Shown here: positions 1-13,204 of the stretch, piece after piece | Layout of the letters: every line of letters starts with the position of its first letter | Position numbering within the stretch: position 1 is the first letter of the stretch | Assembly (NCBI GenBank): GCA_005406025.1 | Contig: BGZK01000478.1 | Location: 248,001 to 312,000 of the forward strand | Direction of reading: 5' to 3' | Length of the DNA stretch: 64,000 nucleotides | Origin: Eumeta japonica | Lineage: Eukaryota > Arthropoda > Insecta > Lepidoptera > Psychidae | Made by a program: the position numbers and the translations under genes | Notes under the pieces: generated by a model | Told to the model about the DNA's origin: nothing | Databases searched by the model: none | What the model saw: only the letters and a program-made list of their open reading frames with translations

Positions 1-1814
1 TCATGATTAATTAAAACAATCCTCGTGCTCTCGTAGGCAGTAGGTACTATTATAAATAAAATTAATTGATATTTGAATTATTGTTGTTAATAAAATTAAA
101 ATAAAAAGAATAAATGCAGTGAAGCAAAATAAAAAATCATTAAAAGTACCTTACTAGCACCGGACACGAACCTTGCTAGCTAACTAGCGCTATCATTAAC
201 GTAAACAACGCACAGTAATTACGTTGTTAATAATACGTGATGTTAATACATCGAAACTAAACTAAGTCAAAGGGTTAGATATTATGGTTGAACCAAACTA
301 CCTTTACTTTAGTATTTTCTTTTCAAAATGGCCGCCTCTGATATTTTTTTTATTAATACATAGCTAATTTCAATTTAAAGAAAACATGTTACTTCACCAC
401 ACTTCATAAAGTATCAAATATATAGTTTCAAATAACAAAAGTTTTTCAATTAATAAAAGAATTTACTAGTGGAGCTCAAAGAATGTAAATATGTAGTAAT
501 ATGAACCTAATAAAATATTATAGGATGCTGTACGTATAATATCGGATATTTATAATATTAGAGTGAATCATGTACATTTTAAAGGCAGACAAAAACATAA
601 ATCACTTAAGCGTTATCGTTTTCCAATCAGATGATTCATTTTAAAAAGCTAAGTTCAACTGTATATATCACAACCACATACATACTTTTTCCAAATCACA
701 GTTATTGAATAGAATACATTATAAAAAACTGTAAGACGCTTTCAAGCTTGTAAGTTGCCCAATCAGGTAGGTCCGGCTTCAATAAAGAGCCCTCACACGA
801 AGGATTCAGTTCGGACGGGCCTCATTAGCGAAATTACAAGGTGTATTCGTGTCTTACATACTTCACAGTGCCTATCGCCAATTTTAGAAGAGTATATTAC
901 GAGTAATTAAATAGGTTCTATTTCTATACAGGTAATATGCACCGTTCAACCTTTATGGTTAGTTTCATAAAAAATTGAAAGCAATGATACTTCAAGACAT
1001 TGAACATGCGGTAGAAAGACCTACGTTCAGCGTTTTTCTGTACTATGAAATTTGAAACAAGGATGTTTGCAGAACAACAATAATAACCGACATAGACATA
1101 GAATCAGTATAATTTGAAGTGGAAACGAACAGGCTGCATCGCTCGTACAACTTATACGCACCGGGGAAGAAAGACTCTTTAATAATAATGACCTGAACGT
1201 GATTTTGGTCAGTGGCCGTTCTCTAGATAAACTGACGATCCGAGGGCCTAATGTTACGCTCTAGAGAAAATTCTTTCAACATAACTGTCCTGATCGCGCT
1301 ACCGTAATGAATGATGGGGGTAGTCTTATAGAGAGGTTTTTCTATAACACGTCATGGTAAAAGTTGAGGGCCACCATTGATTAAAGTGGCTTAGACTCGT
1401 ACGCTGTGGAAACCTATACGTGAGAATCTCATGTCCAGCAGTAGATTATATGAATCTACAAAGACATGAACAAGCTGAAACACTGTCTACATTGAACTGT
1501 TTAATTGCAGTGACTTATTTACAGCAAATTTCATAACTTGTTCTTCAGTAAGAAGCATCGCATTGTAACGTTTATACTCATTTGATAGTAATATATGTAC
1601 GAAAATCTCATAATTCCATTTAACTCGGGGATCGAACTATCTTTTTTATCTGCCCATTACTCTACGTAAAGAATATAACAACATCAAAAATGCGATTTAC
1701 CTCAGCCATCAACAGACCCGATGACTGGAGACATTAAACAAGAATTCGCATTACCGTGAAACATTTTTTTTTAAAGATCAACTTGTAAATGAATAATTAA
1801 AAGGCGCTCGAAGA
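1..1814. other. AT-rich DNA without a recognisable gene
   Basis: No ORF with protein-like composition and no pair of credible exons is visible. The stretch near 1130-1450 is less AT-rich than its surroundings (blocks such as ccgagggcctaatg and gatcgcgctaccg), but neither strand reads as a known protein. It is probably intergenic or intronic sequence of a gene outside the window. Confidence 0.5.
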
Positions 1815-2010
1815 ATGCCTCCATCGACGAAGCGGCCGGCGGCCGGCGGCCGGCGCAAGCGCGATAAAACAAGCAGCGTAAAAGGTATTAACGGGCAGCC
1901 AGCGGCACGCGGAGTTTTTTGTAGAAACATATTCCGGCCGTCGGGACACGGAATCGCGCCCGTCCGCCGCGCAAACGCAGTATTCGGTCCAGTTCGGATA
2001 TCGTTGTGAT
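1815..2010. other. isolated GC-rich block with GGCCGGC tandem
   Basis: About 200 bases of GC-rich, CpG-rich sequence stand in AT-rich DNA. The block opens with three tandem cggccgg units (about 1828-1852). Both strands are open here (64 and 99 codons), which is expected from GC-rich sequence with few stops, and neither translation resembles a known family. It could be a CpG-rich regulatory segment, a first exon or UTR of an unseen transcript, or a repeat fragment. Nothing visible decides between these. Confidence 0.35.
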
Positions 2011-2644
2011 CCAGCGCTGAGCTTTGTCTTGTTTCGTTATATGGATCTTTTGGCGTGTTCAGCGTGAATACTACCACTTGTGCTCACTTGTATTACAATA
2101 AGAAATAGTTTTTTTAAGGTGTTAACGCATTTCGACGTTATTTTATAAAAGTTTATTATTATTCACCATAGATTATATTAGCATGTTATTTTAGATATGC
2201 TTCGTTAGAGAAGGATAGATAAAGATATCGCCCATTTATAAAGAAACTGTCTGTTATATTTATTTTTTAGTCTTCATTACGGCAATTATCTAATAATTGT
2301 TAGACAGCTTTTAAAAATTAGTAAAAAAAATGTTTAGACAAACTTGTAAGAGATTTTTTTTGTAGTTTGGAGGATATCGATTATCGCATAAACATATTCA
2401 CTAGGGGCAAAGTCAGCAATTACTAGTATGCAGCGAAATGATTTTATGTTTATTTATGTTTTAGTGAATACTGACACGCTGCTATTTCTATTTGATAAGA
2501 GCGATGGAAAAACACGAGATTTTTTTTATTGTGCGAACCAACTGTTCCTAAATAGTGAAAGATCATACAAGCGTTTCTATTTCTCCAGTTGATGAAAAAC
2601 ACATTATTTTAGTTTTAGCTGATCTAATAATAGAAATAATATAT

Positions 2645-3010
2645 ACCCACGTTTATTTCCCAGAAGGGTAGGTAAAGACTATAGATTTCCATATGGTAGG
2701 TGAGATCTTAGGATATCCCTCATACTTCGCTGATATCCATCAATTATTTCATGCAAGTTTGTCTATTTGGAATGCTTAAAATTTGGCTCTTTTTCAAAAT
2801 GCCACTATTTTGGTTTGCACATGATTTTCTAGGACGACTTTTTCCGGGTAATTTCCATCAGGGAAATTTACTTCTTAGATATGTTTTATCAGTTTATTTT
2901 CATTCATCCTTTCCAGATGGCCAAACTAGCGCAACATACCACTATTATTCTAGTCACTACATATTCTTTCAACAACACCGCACGCTGACATCACTGTTTC
3001 TTCTTTAACT
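2645..3010 (+). repeat. dispersed repeat, 'cccagaagggtagg' family, copy 1
   Basis: The segment begins with tttatttcccagaagggtag followed by agagactatag-like and catatggtagg motifs. The same opening is found at 7271. From memory this opening is common in lepidopteran genomic repeats. The 85-codon ORF inside it (2751-3008) has no protein-like features and is treated as chance. Confidence 0.55.
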
Positions 3011-4159
3011 GATATTTGTTCGACATAACCCTGTGGCCTTCATACATGCCTGCATGTGCGCGAGTAAGTCTGAACAGGTAAGTCCTTATCGAAACTTACC
3101 CCGTATGAAATAACATTGCAACGTTATGACAAAATTGCAATGAGAAAATTTACAATTTATTTCACAGTATAAGAACTCTCCCTCCCAAAACAAAGAAGCG
3201 ACGATTCCTAGTAGGCCATATAATACTCGTGTCGGAGATGAGTCGTCACACGCGCGCGTCTGACGCTCCGCGCCGGGAGACGCGCATCTCTGGCAGCCCG
3301 ACTTATGATTACGCCATTCGTTTGAAAAAAATACCTCCAGCATATGAATAACAACGTCACACGTGGATGTTGTTTGTTTACCGTACACCCTCTTACGGAA
3401 ATGTGTGCCTCCCTTCATTCCATATAGCGTTCCTTTGTTTTGCTATTACGTAAAAATTAACTTAATGATATAATAATATTTTCGAAAAATTTTTGGGGTT
3501 TAACCGTACGTAAATCAAATATTCTCGTGCATTTAATTTCATATTTGTTTTCTTATTACAATCAATAATTTTAATTATCATCATGAGTTGCAGCTCGCAT
3601 ACCAACGACGCAAGGACTACTTAATCGCAGAGTAGATATAGTTGTCCTTGACTAAATTGAATAGCCACAATGACATTATACATTGCTTTACACCTTTACA
3701 GATATAAAACCGGTCTGAGTATGTTTCGTTTCTTCTGACGCAGACACTGGAGCCTCTGTATAAAGATCGCAGTGACCTTATTAAACCGCTATACTCACAT
3801 AATATGTGGTTATGATTCTCTATAGATTATTCCTATGCACTCAATCGTGAGCTTTGTCAAAACCTATAAAAACTCAGATAATCTTTTGGTCCTAAGTAAA
3901 AATTTTTTCGTCACTTTTTCAAGGATAAATTGGATTTTTCATAATACCTTCTCGCTTGTGCATTCCAGATTTTATTTTCAATCACATTCACAAACCTTTC
4001 AATAACGATTTCCTCATTCACATGTCAATAACGCATAAGAGACTAATAAAAACGGTAATTTCTGCAAACCTGCCGTAAGCCTTGCCGTAATAAAAGGGTA
4101 CATTGTAAAAATTTTCATCTGTTATTATATATTCTACGATTTTTCGAACATTTTTTATA
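3011..4159. other. no gene seen; short GC-rich patch at about 3240-3310
   Basis: The segment is mostly AT-rich. A patch around 3240-3310 is rich in CpG (cgcgcgcgtctgacgctccg). A 110-codon minus-strand ORF (3086-3418) crosses this patch but has no recognisable domain, so no coding call is made. Confidence 0.4.
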
Positions 4160-4291
4160 CCTATTTCTACTGAAGAGGCTGACAAGGCACTGATGATTCC
4201 TCTGGGGTTGCGAGTGACCAGGGGCGGTGATGAACGCCCACTCTATGGTGGCACACATGCTCATTATCCCTAAGAGACTGCTAAAAAAAAC
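4160..4291 (+). repeat. LINE-type 3' tail repeat, copy 1
   Basis: The order of motifs is: ttctac, then gaggctgacaaggcac, then gatgattcctctggggttg, then ctatggtggcacacatgctc, then a run of A at 4284-4291. The same motif order occurs at 9345, 47815 and 59395. It resembles the common lepidopteran LINE 3' end, in which a 'ggcaacgcactcgtgactcc' block is followed by a 'gctcgcatgctcg' block and poly-A. This copy is 5' truncated. Confidence 0.55.
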
Positions 4292-4899
4292 TTATTAAAG
4301 AACCGGTACAGCAAACATAGTTATGATAAAATAGTTCTTCAGAGTAGTATCTTTTGCAGCATATAGTTTTTCGTACAAAAAGAATTGTATCAGCAATTTG
4401 AAATATTAGCTTTATAGCGTATTCGGATAACAAATTAAAAAAATCAATTTGTCTTTTCAACTGCTTGGTACACCAGCCAAGCGCTGCGAATAGCAATTTA
4501 TAGTAAAAACTTTAGGCCAAATTAAATTTGAAAACTTGCCAGAAATGTGATTACCTAGCACGTTAGACGAGGTTGGCGGAGTGGCATTTCAAGAGTAAAT
4601 ATAACTAAATACAAATGAGAAACAAGTTAGGACGGCTTTGTTAGCAATCGTGCGGTGACCGCTGTTTGTCTTACCCAACGAATTCTGTATTACTTTCGGC
4701 CGTAACAATTATTTTGTTTCCTTTGCAACTCTTGGCATTCATTCATATCTTTATTGTGCTTATTTATGAAAAAAAAATCTTTCTTTAGACTATTGCAACT
4801 ACAGGACATTTTTCCAAAATAAATGATGAATCATATTTTTCAATTCGAGTTGATTTATGCGGGCGTTTATGAATCAATCTAAATAAATAAAAAAAAGAC

Positions 4900-5230
4900 A
4901 ACCAAGCCCGCTTCCATTCTCTCTCGATCCCGATACCGATCACTATAACGATTCTGATGTTGATATAAATTATAATCCCCTTCTATTTTGTTCCGGATAC
5001 GGTTTACATTGAATCTCGATTCCAGCCAATCTCTCGATGTCGATATTTAACCCTACTTATATTCCGACCATAATCTTTAGCCCGATGCCTTTCCTGTGAT
5101 CTACTGCTCCTGATCCAGACTGTAATTTCACCTCCAGTGCCGGATCCGTTTTTTGGATCCGTTTCTCATTCTACTGTAGCCTACGCTTTCAGTCCCACTT
5201 TCTATTCTAAGACTCGACTTTAATCACGTT
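4900..5230 (+). repeat. GATCCC/GATTCC hexamer-body dispersed repeat, copy 1
   Basis: A short head (aagcccgcttccattctctc) is followed by about 300 bases of degenerate hexamers such as gatcccgataccgatcac and gatccagactgtaatttc. Other copies lie at 7618, 18385, 20815, 21340 and 30722 (plus) and at 23690-24130 (minus). The better-preserved heads read approximately gcccgcggctccgcccgtgt. Confidence 0.55.
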
Positions 5231-7270
5231 TCGGAAAAGGTACCTATACAAGACCCACGTTTGGTTTGTTAGCGGCAACTCACAATTTCCATTCCACTAT
5301 TGATGTCGGTCACGATCGCACTATAATGAGTAATACATAGAATATTTTAATCAATTCCATAGTTTAACGCAAGATATAATCAGATAACGTCTTACTTTAG
5401 TATATTGTTTAAATTTATCCAAAATTACAAACCCAAATTGTGGATATTTTAGTTATCTTTGTACAGAAAAAATTGACAAATGGAAAACATTTCGTTTTTT
5501 AACAAAAGTGCACAAATATAAAAAAAATCTACATATAAAATTTAAAGTTCACTTTTAACCTACTTAGAAAAAAATAATAGGTTCTCAATTCGATCGCGTT
5601 TTCTTAATGTCGTTATCTTAAGACTTCAGTTATTTAGTACCTGATATCAATTTATTTTTTTAATTTAAAAATTGTGATCGCACGTTGATCCAATTTCTGT
5701 CCAAATTCAGATATAAAAAGGGATCTATGAAGAACCGACGAAGTTCCTCAAATATGACACGTGTAACAATGTAGACATTTTGTATAGCAACTCATGAATT
5801 TGACGTCGGAAAGTATCATTTAGTTAAAGGGAATCATCATGAACACCACGAATGAACACTATAATTCTTTAATCATAAGTATTTCACGGATTACGATGAG
5901 ATATAGTTTACACTGTTAAGCAACATACGCTCACTAAAATGCACGTTGTGAAGTGAAATTGCTAATGTGGGTACTAGTTATTTTGTTATCTATGAGGAAT
6001 CGATATAATTTTAAATATTATAGGCACATGTATAGCATTATTTTATTTTCTGTAATAACCTTTGCATTTGGTCACGAAAAGCATCATTTGGTATCAAGCA
6101 ACTCGCATACAATTTCATTTAATAAAACTATACAGGAGGGAATGAAGTGCTGGAAAAAAAGTGGAGTGAAGTACCAGAAGAACTTCTCAAGATTTCAACT
6201 TAGAAAAGAGTCACGCTTAAGTTTCTTGCTCTTTCTTCTTCAAAGAGAACTACTGCCTTGCAAACTAGTGGTAAATTAGTAAAGGGTAAATTCATTAAAA
6301 ATTATGACGTTTTTCTGTGAAATAAAGGTATTTTGAACTTCAATTAACATAAAAATAACCTATGTTCGACCACATTTTTTCAAAGAGTCTATTGTTCAAA
6401 AGATAAACTCCTTCTGAATATCGAATCGAAATTCAGAAAATTCGAAATTATCGAATAGAAAAAAGAATCGTAAGAAAACATATCAAAATATACAAGAAAA
6501 AATATAATACGGAATATATAATACAATACTCATCACACGAAGCTGAATTAAAACTGTCCGGTCTCTTTTAATTTTTATTTATTTTATATGAAAAAGCTAG
6601 ACAATTTAATTACCAAAATATTCAAAATTCTTCTTGTCACTTTTTAAAGCCGTTTTAGCAAACAAGACGATTAAAAGAAATTATTGAAATGCATTATAAA
6701 ATTTATTATGTATAAATGTTAGAAAAATAATATTCAAGGTTGTGTCTATGAAGCTAAGTCATAAATATATATAGAACTATAATATTTAACGTAGCACGAT
6801 AATTCGCTTCTGTATTCGTTAACTGAGAAGATTGCATTACAAAATATTTCGCCTCTCAGAATCAGTCAACATTTCAAGGTTCTCAATTGCGTCTAATTAA
6901 TCTCTGATTAAGTTACGCCGAGATCGGGCCATCAAATTAGATTTAGCTTGTTTATATTTCAAATCAGAGCTTGTTTATTGCTTTTTATTAGTGTGATGTG
7001 CTACGAACAGAAGTCAAATCTATGTGCTTAAGTTAATGATACAGTTGAAACATATTTAAAATTATTTTGTCATATTAAATATCATTTTAATATTAACTAT
7101 AAAAAAAAATATAATTTGCGTATCAAAATTGTTTTTATTGAATATTACCGTACAAAATAATTATTGTTCTAAGACAAACTGGACCCTTAATGTCCATATA
7201 AATTGCTTCACAAAAGATTCCATAGCTACCAGACATTTATAAATTAAAAATGTTTAAATGGTAATAATAA
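5231..7270. other. AT-rich stretch without a gene
   Basis: The only ORF of note is 5953-6279 (108 codons, plus). Its N-terminal part is hydrophobic (LVILLSM), but the later part is low in complexity and has no family match. I see no splice-site context or conserved motif and do not call it. The rest is A/T-rich filler with short simple runs. Confidence 0.5.
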
Positions 7271-7400
7271 TATAAAGCCTATTTCCCAGAAGGGTAGGCA
7301 GAGACTATAGGTTTTCACATGGTACGATCTTTGCATATCTCTCTTATCAAAAATATTGAAACTGCGCCTCTATTAGGGAACTTTTTCCTCACGACACTGT
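7271..7400 (+). repeat. dispersed repeat, 'cccagaagggtagg' family, copy 2
   Basis: The segment starts with tttcccagaagggtaggcag and continues agactataggttttcacatg, matching the copy at 2645. The match fades after about 100 bases. Confidence 0.55.
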
Positions 7401-7617
7401 GTGCAACACTGTGTCCACGTTGTATACAGTAGCGGGGCTGCCTTCCGCCGTTGCTGCAGTGACGAGGGACCCGCGTTAGTCTATTTCGCGCTATGTTGTG
7501 ATGTGCCCCGTCGAAATTTTTGCTACAGTGAAAATGTCTAACAGCTTTGTTTGCACAGCATGTCTAACATCTTGTACTCAGGCTCATAGAACTGTTATAC
7601 TTTTTATAATCAGAAAG

Positions 7618-7800
7618 AATTCATTTTATATTCGCCCGCGGCTCCGCCCGTGTGAATATAAGATGAATTCCTTAATCTTGTATATAGACCGATTACGACC
7701 TTAATCATGATTCCGATCGTGGTTCTGAACTCGGATCTGCTATCGATGTCAATTTGTCTCACCCTCGAATCTTGACTTTCGACTGTGTGTCGTTTGAAAT
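7618..7800 (+). repeat. hexamer-body dispersed repeat, copy 2 with well-kept head
   Basis: The head is gcccgcggctccgcccgtgt, followed by gaatataagatgaattcc and a 'gaccgattac' spacer. A degenerate hexamer body follows (gattccgatcgtggttctga). The head resembles the gcggctccgcccg motif near the 3' parts of RTE-type elements in Lepidoptera; this link is from recall. Confidence 0.6.
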
Positions 7801-8214
7801 TTTGATTTCCGGCCATAGTTTCGCTTTAGACGGTTTCAGTATCAAAATAAAATTTACGTTATATTACTCGGAGATCGTGCAGCTTCCTAAAAGTGGAAGA
7901 AATTTAAGAATTTATAGTAGCATAAATATGAAATTGACGCCAGAGCGAAATGCTTGTAGTCAATATTACCCAAAGAGCTTCCTATTCATGAAGGGTTGTT
8001 TAGTATCGTAGTTTGGTTCAATAGTATGAATACACAGACAAAATCGGATAGAAGTTAGTTTTTTTTTGGTTTTTCTATATAAAAAAGTTTTCTAAACCTT
8101 TCTATTAAAAAACACAACATTGCACCAATTTTATAGTAATTGAATAAATGGTTTCAGCACGTAAAAAAAAACTTAAAGAAACACTCATTTTTATACATTA
8201 TACGTCCCTACTAC

Positions 8215-8500
8215 TTTCTCTACCTACTTATGAACGGTGCGTCATGCCATTTTTAATAAAGATATTTACAACAGCATAGTCATACCTCACTCCATAAAAA
8301 GTTTCATACAAAAGCCTTTTAAGAATATAAAAAAAAATACAGACAGACAGTAGCTTAGCATTTACGCAATCACACATTTTTACAGTATACCAATTTTCAT
8401 CACGATCCATCAAGCCGTTTTTGAATTATAAAACGACGTACAGAGAGACAGACAAAGACAAATATACAGAAATCAATTTTAAAAACGGACGAATCAGGAT
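8215..8500. repeat. probable dispersed repeat ending in cagagagacagac
   Basis: The segment contains accaattttcatcacgatcc, then caagccgtttttgaattata, then gtacagagagacagacaaag. This string of motifs is typical of a widespread insect intergenic repeat. The assignment rests on recalled motif order and on weakly similar text near 30950-31090. The ends are not defined. Confidence 0.35.
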
Positions 8501-9344
8501 TAGTTAGTCATAAAACATACGTCACAAAATTTTATAAAAATACTGAATTTACAAACACACATTACAGATTTATACAGTATTATAGGCATTAAATTATTCC
8601 GTTTCCTTGTGATATGTCTGTTAGAGATTACAACGACACGTTAAAAAAGATGCATGCTATGACATCGCTGCTGGTTTAGAAATTGATCTAAATGCGATTG
8701 AGAGAAAAACCCATACGTTATGCTCGTAATTTTTATCCACAATGAAAACAAGTTGAAAAATTTAAAACAACTGGCAGTGGCGCACACAATCGCAAATGGT
8801 TTGCATAATATAAGCACTTGTTGCCCCTATTCTTTAACTAATTGCTTAAACCAATTATAATTCCAGACCCACCACCACTTCTCATAAATTTTATGTGATA
8901 AGTAGATATAAGTAAATGCTGCACTGATGAAGGCGATTTCTTCCGATGCGTGTATATATCGACTAACGCGCGTCGTGAAACACAGAACATAGAAGTTCCA
9001 CAATATTGTAGAACATTGTAATCTAAAGAATACATAATAACAAATTCCTATAATTTCAAGCTCCAGTTAAAAAAAAAAGTTAAACTAACAAATGACTTCA
9101 ATTGATTATGATATTAGCTTTCCTTGTTAAGCTATAAACTTAAATTTTGCCCATTGATTTCTAAATTACAGGTTGTGTTATAGTTTAAGGCGAAGTTACT
9201 TATCTTGGTGTCTTTTTGTATTGTAATTTTAAAGTATATAGAATTTCAAAAGAAGCGATGGTACTTCGTTAAAAATTATAATTTACTTTATATGTTTAAA
9301 TAAAAAAAAATCATAGCTTTACATCAATATTTTAGAACCATGCC

Positions 9345-9660
9345 GTGGCTAACTTGTTTGAAGCACAATCATGGTTCGGCTCGATTAGTAAAATAATACA
9401 CCCTCACAGAATACAGACGTGAAATAGCAGCTTCCATTGTTGCGTTTCATCTAGTAATTAAAAGTTTCGATGGTTCATTCCTTTTGTATCACTTCCCTCT
9501 CTCGTTATCAATTCCCTCTCCATCAGATATTCTATTTCTACCCGAGAGGCCAAAAACGCGCTGGTGACTCATCTAGTGTTGTGAGCATACGGCGGTCGCG
9601 ATCTCGTGTCCGATGGCTCGTCTACTCCTTTTCCCTTCTAATACTCTATAAAAAATATGC
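9345..9660 (+). repeat. LINE-type 3' tail repeat, copy 2
   Basis: The motif order is: gtggctaacttgtttgaagc, then caccctcacagaatacagac, then gttgcgtttcatctag, then catcagatattctatttcta, then aaaaacgcgctggtgactca, then gatggctcgtctactccttt and an A-rich end. It aligns by motif order with 47815 and 59395. Confidence 0.6.
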
Positions 9661-10209
9661 AAAGAGCTAAGAAAAATATCAATTCTGTACGATTTAAATC
9701 GAGTTTTCAATCTTATGTAAATTTGATATATGTAATATTTAAACAGTTCTCCAATTTACATTGTTTACGAACTAAATAGGGTTAGCAGGGATGGGACCGA
9801 GGATGCGGCTGGATGGATAGCACAACCAGACCAATATTAGATTAGGGATTTGGTAGCGCACTAGCAATTGGAGCAATGATATAAAGCTTCGACCTTCGAG
9901 AAAGGGCCCGATAAATAGTAATCATAAGCCGTTGATAATTATTATTGTTTACGTATTACTGAAGGTAAAGAATACATTAAATCTTATGATCCACTTTAAA
10001 CTACATAAATTTATTTTAATAGTAGCAAAATAAATAATGTGCAAAATAAATACATTTCCAATTACACGCACGCTTATCAAGTACGAAGTCCACAGGTTTA
10101 TATGCTTTAATTTATTTAAAAACAGTTTTTGTTGTTGAAAACATTTACGGCATAACATTTATGCTATACTCTTTCGATTATGGAAAGTTTAGAATAGTTT
10201 TATTTTATT

Positions 10210-10955
10210 AGGGTTCCGTAACTCGAAATGAAAAAAAAAGCGGAATCCTAAGCGGATCACTCGTGTGTCTACCTGTATGTTGGTCTGCCACGACTAATTT
10301 GCTCTGAATCTATTGGATCGAATAAGTTGACATTTGGTACATATGTCTGTGATTAAAACGTGGAAGTGTAATTTCAATAAATGAATTTTTAATATGAAGA
10401 TAATTATGGGGGTAAATAGAATATTTAAAAATTTTTAGAAACAGTACCATATCACTTATCAAATGATGATATATAAAATAAACACTTCTTCTGAGGGTCT
10501 AAAATACGTATACATTTTTTTTATTAAAAATATATAGGTTTGAAGTTATTTATAAAAATAAAATAGAATTTCCTCCTTTGAACTGAATCAAATCTACTAC
10601 TGCGCCTAACATTCTGAAAAAGATAAGGAAAACAGCTTTTATTTTCAGATTACAGGAAACCTAAGAGAAGTCTACATTTCGGTTGATTTTATTATTCAGT
10701 AAAAACTGATACTCACTAAGTACGTGAGTGCGTACTTAGTTCGTATTTTTGCTCTATGGTAAAAGCTATAATATTACAAGCGCCAAACTTAGCATGATCA
10801 TAGTGCAATTTCAGGCCAAGTGTGAGTAAGGCTCGTGTTAAAAATCCGCACGTGAATTAAAGAAAATATGTTTTTTAAGGTTTAACACAAATATATTGTG
10901 TTGTAGTACGGAACCCTCAGTCCGCGAATCCGGCACGCACTTGGCCGATTTCCTT
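10210..10955. mobile_element. repeat element with AGGGTTCCGTA / TACGGAACCCT ends, copy 1
   Basis: The left end AGGGTTCCGTA (10210-10220) is the exact reverse complement of TACGGAACCCT (10907-10917), about 700 bases apart. A second copy of similar length lies at 48189-48916. Near the left end are gtgtctacctgtatgttggt and tattggatcgaataag. To the right of the inverted end, conserved sequence continues (cgaatccggcacgcacttgg), which I recall as part of a common lepidopteran repeat. The true boundary may therefore lie beyond the inverted pair, and class is unassigned. Confidence 0.5.
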
Positions 10956-11404
10956 TTAATTAGTATTCTTAATATGTTACCCTAGTACGTACATATATCG
11001 TCAATCCCTATAGTCTTATAGTCTTCATTTCGTATTGTATTGTTCAAACGGAGTTTGTTCCTCACAATATTTTACACGCCGTCCTTCGTTTAATTTTGAT
11101 GAAAATGCAAACAAAATAAGCGTCGTAGCGTACGATCGGGGATAACAAAAACAAAACGAGTATTACAATAAACCGCCCAAGGGTAAAACCTCGTATTGTG
11201 TTCTTCAAAATACAGCAAGTAATTTTCAAATGCTCGCAACGAATTGTAAATTGTGTTTTGTGTAGTGTGGAAGTTTAATCCCGGGGACAGAAGGTGCGAT
11301 TTGGCTAGGATGAATGGAATGAATTTTTTTTTTGCCACGTTTATACAATTTTGAATGTTAGGGGGTCCTCCATTTTCACGATGAATGGATATTTCGTTAC
11401 TTTG

Positions 11405-11530
11405 TAACGGAAACGTTTTTTATGGCTCTGTAACTTAATAGGAAAAACGGAACTTATATAATATCACTCTGTTGTCGTCTGCCCACCTTTCTCAGAGGTT
11501 TATTGTCGAAAACCATGTCAGATGAGAATT
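11405..11530 (+). repeat. partial copy of the AGGGTTCCGTA repeat
   Basis: The segment contains ttatggctctgtaactta, then aggaaaaacggaacttata, then actctgttgtcgtctgccca, which parallel the left part of the element at 10210. No right end follows. Confidence 0.4.
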
Positions 11531-12189
11531 TAAAAAATTTTGGGAAAAATATCATGATGATGCGCATTTACACACTTGTTTACAATTAGGAAAAAATAAT
11601 ACTTTCGAATTGGAGACGAAAAAAATTTGTAAAACCGGGTTTTTATAATTTTAGTTCAGTGATTTTAATGACATAGACCATTTTTGTTTTAGAAGTGACT
11701 GGGACATACGACAAGGTTTTTAAAGCTAATACTTAGATTTCGATACAGCTAATATATATTTAGACTGAAATTTTCAGAAAGTTAAAGGTTATCTTGACAG
11801 TTTAATCGTTGCTAAATAAGTATTAAAGTGTCTATGTTCATAATATTTGCGAAGACTTACGGATTTTTACTATAATAGTATTTTTTTTTATTATATAATT
11901 GATTGTTCGAGCGAGGGCTCTATCATTTAACTAAATAGTGTACATTGATAATACCTTTTATTTGAAACATAGTGTTGAGATTCTGACAATACACAAGTCG
12001 CTAATATGTTCCATAAATGTAGCGATGAGCACCAATATTAAAATAAGATTTACTCAAAATTTATTATACTATAAAACCGATTTTAATAGTCATCCACGAA
12101 ATAAGTTGTTACTGTGATTCATATCGCTTGCAACTAGCCCATTAATAGACAACATAGAGAAGATATTTGTTGTATATGTATTTTCATTG

Positions 12190-12262
12190 CAGTGTGATAC
12201 GATACAACAGAACACAACACAACATAACACCACATAGACACACACCACAACAACACATATGA
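12190..12262. repeat. degenerate GATAC/ACAAC satellite, left part
   Basis: The segment consists of near-pentameric units such as gatac, aacac and aacat (for example aacacaacacaacataacac). A related and longer tract lies at 13205-13445, on the other side of the TIR element. The two are best read as one array split by insertion. Confidence 0.6.
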
Positions 12263-12269
12263 CCCGGCA

Positions 12270-13196
12270 TTAGAAAAATGTACCCTCATCTGCTAATTAA
12301 CTCAAATAATGTTTTAAAAGCAGATAATAATATTATAAATTTATGAGAACAATGTCTGCCACCGCAGTCCTGCTGTAGCAGACATTGTTCACACTAGAGA
12401 GGTCAAACATTGAACACTAGAGAGGTCAAAGCGATTGGAAGACCGCAATCTCTGGTTTTTGTTTTATGAGTTTTAATAAATCAATTTTGTTTATTGTATT
12501 TTTTTATGTCTATATTAATAGTTGAATTTATGTTTGTAAGGAACTATTACATTTTACAAAACGATAAAATTTTAAGCACATTGATGACATTTCTTTTTGT
12601 ATGTTTTTTTACTAAATAATAAATTAATTCATGGCTTATGATTGATTCTTTAAATAAATAAGAAATCAAACATAAATATTGAAAGATAACACATATATAA
12701 AGTATAAAATCATATAATACGTCAATTGCCCGCTCTTGGCCTTTCTAGGTATTTCAAAATTTCGGTCTTCCTAATGTTAACGTAAATTACTTATTTTTTT
12801 TAAATGTAGGTTATAGATAATTGCACGGTAACAGCCACTTATAAATATATTTAGATCTTTGTTAACTTTACACATGCTTAATAATTTTTAATTAACAGAT
12901 GAGAGAAATAAGTACGGTTCATCTACCTGTTTATAGCTGGATGCAGGTAACTATAGCAGTCATAGAGGTCGATGCCTATTGTACTCGTAACAAGGTGTAA
13001 AACATTATATTCGAAAATTTTGTACTTGTAATGTGCAATTAACTTAAGAAGCAAAATATTAATTATCAATTAATTAATAAATGTTAATAACCGCAGAACT
13101 ACGGTGGCAGACATTGTTCTTATAAATTTATAATATAGTTATCTGCCTTTGAAACGTTATTTGATTCAATTAACAGATGAGGGTACATTTTTCTAA
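12270..13196. mobile_element. non-autonomous DNA element with ~107-bp terminal inverted repeats
   Basis: The left arm 12270-12376 begins ttagaaaaatgtaccctcat. The reverse complement of 13090-13196 begins with the same 20 bases, and the arms stay about 90% alike, both passing through gaacaatgtctgccaccg. The 3-4 bases next to both ends share GGC/CGGC, which may be the target duplication. There is no transposase-like ORF inside. A 22-bp tandem duplication (actagagaggtcaaa, about 12390-12430) lies just inside the left arm. Superfamily is not assigned. Confidence 0.65.
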
Positions 13197-13204
13197 CGGC
13201 GGAT

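Noticed and set aside
5953..6279. 108-codon plus-strand ORF with a hydrophobic N-terminal part
   Set aside because: The remainder is low complexity, there is no family resemblance and no splice or promoter context. ORFs of this size are expected by chance in 64 kb.
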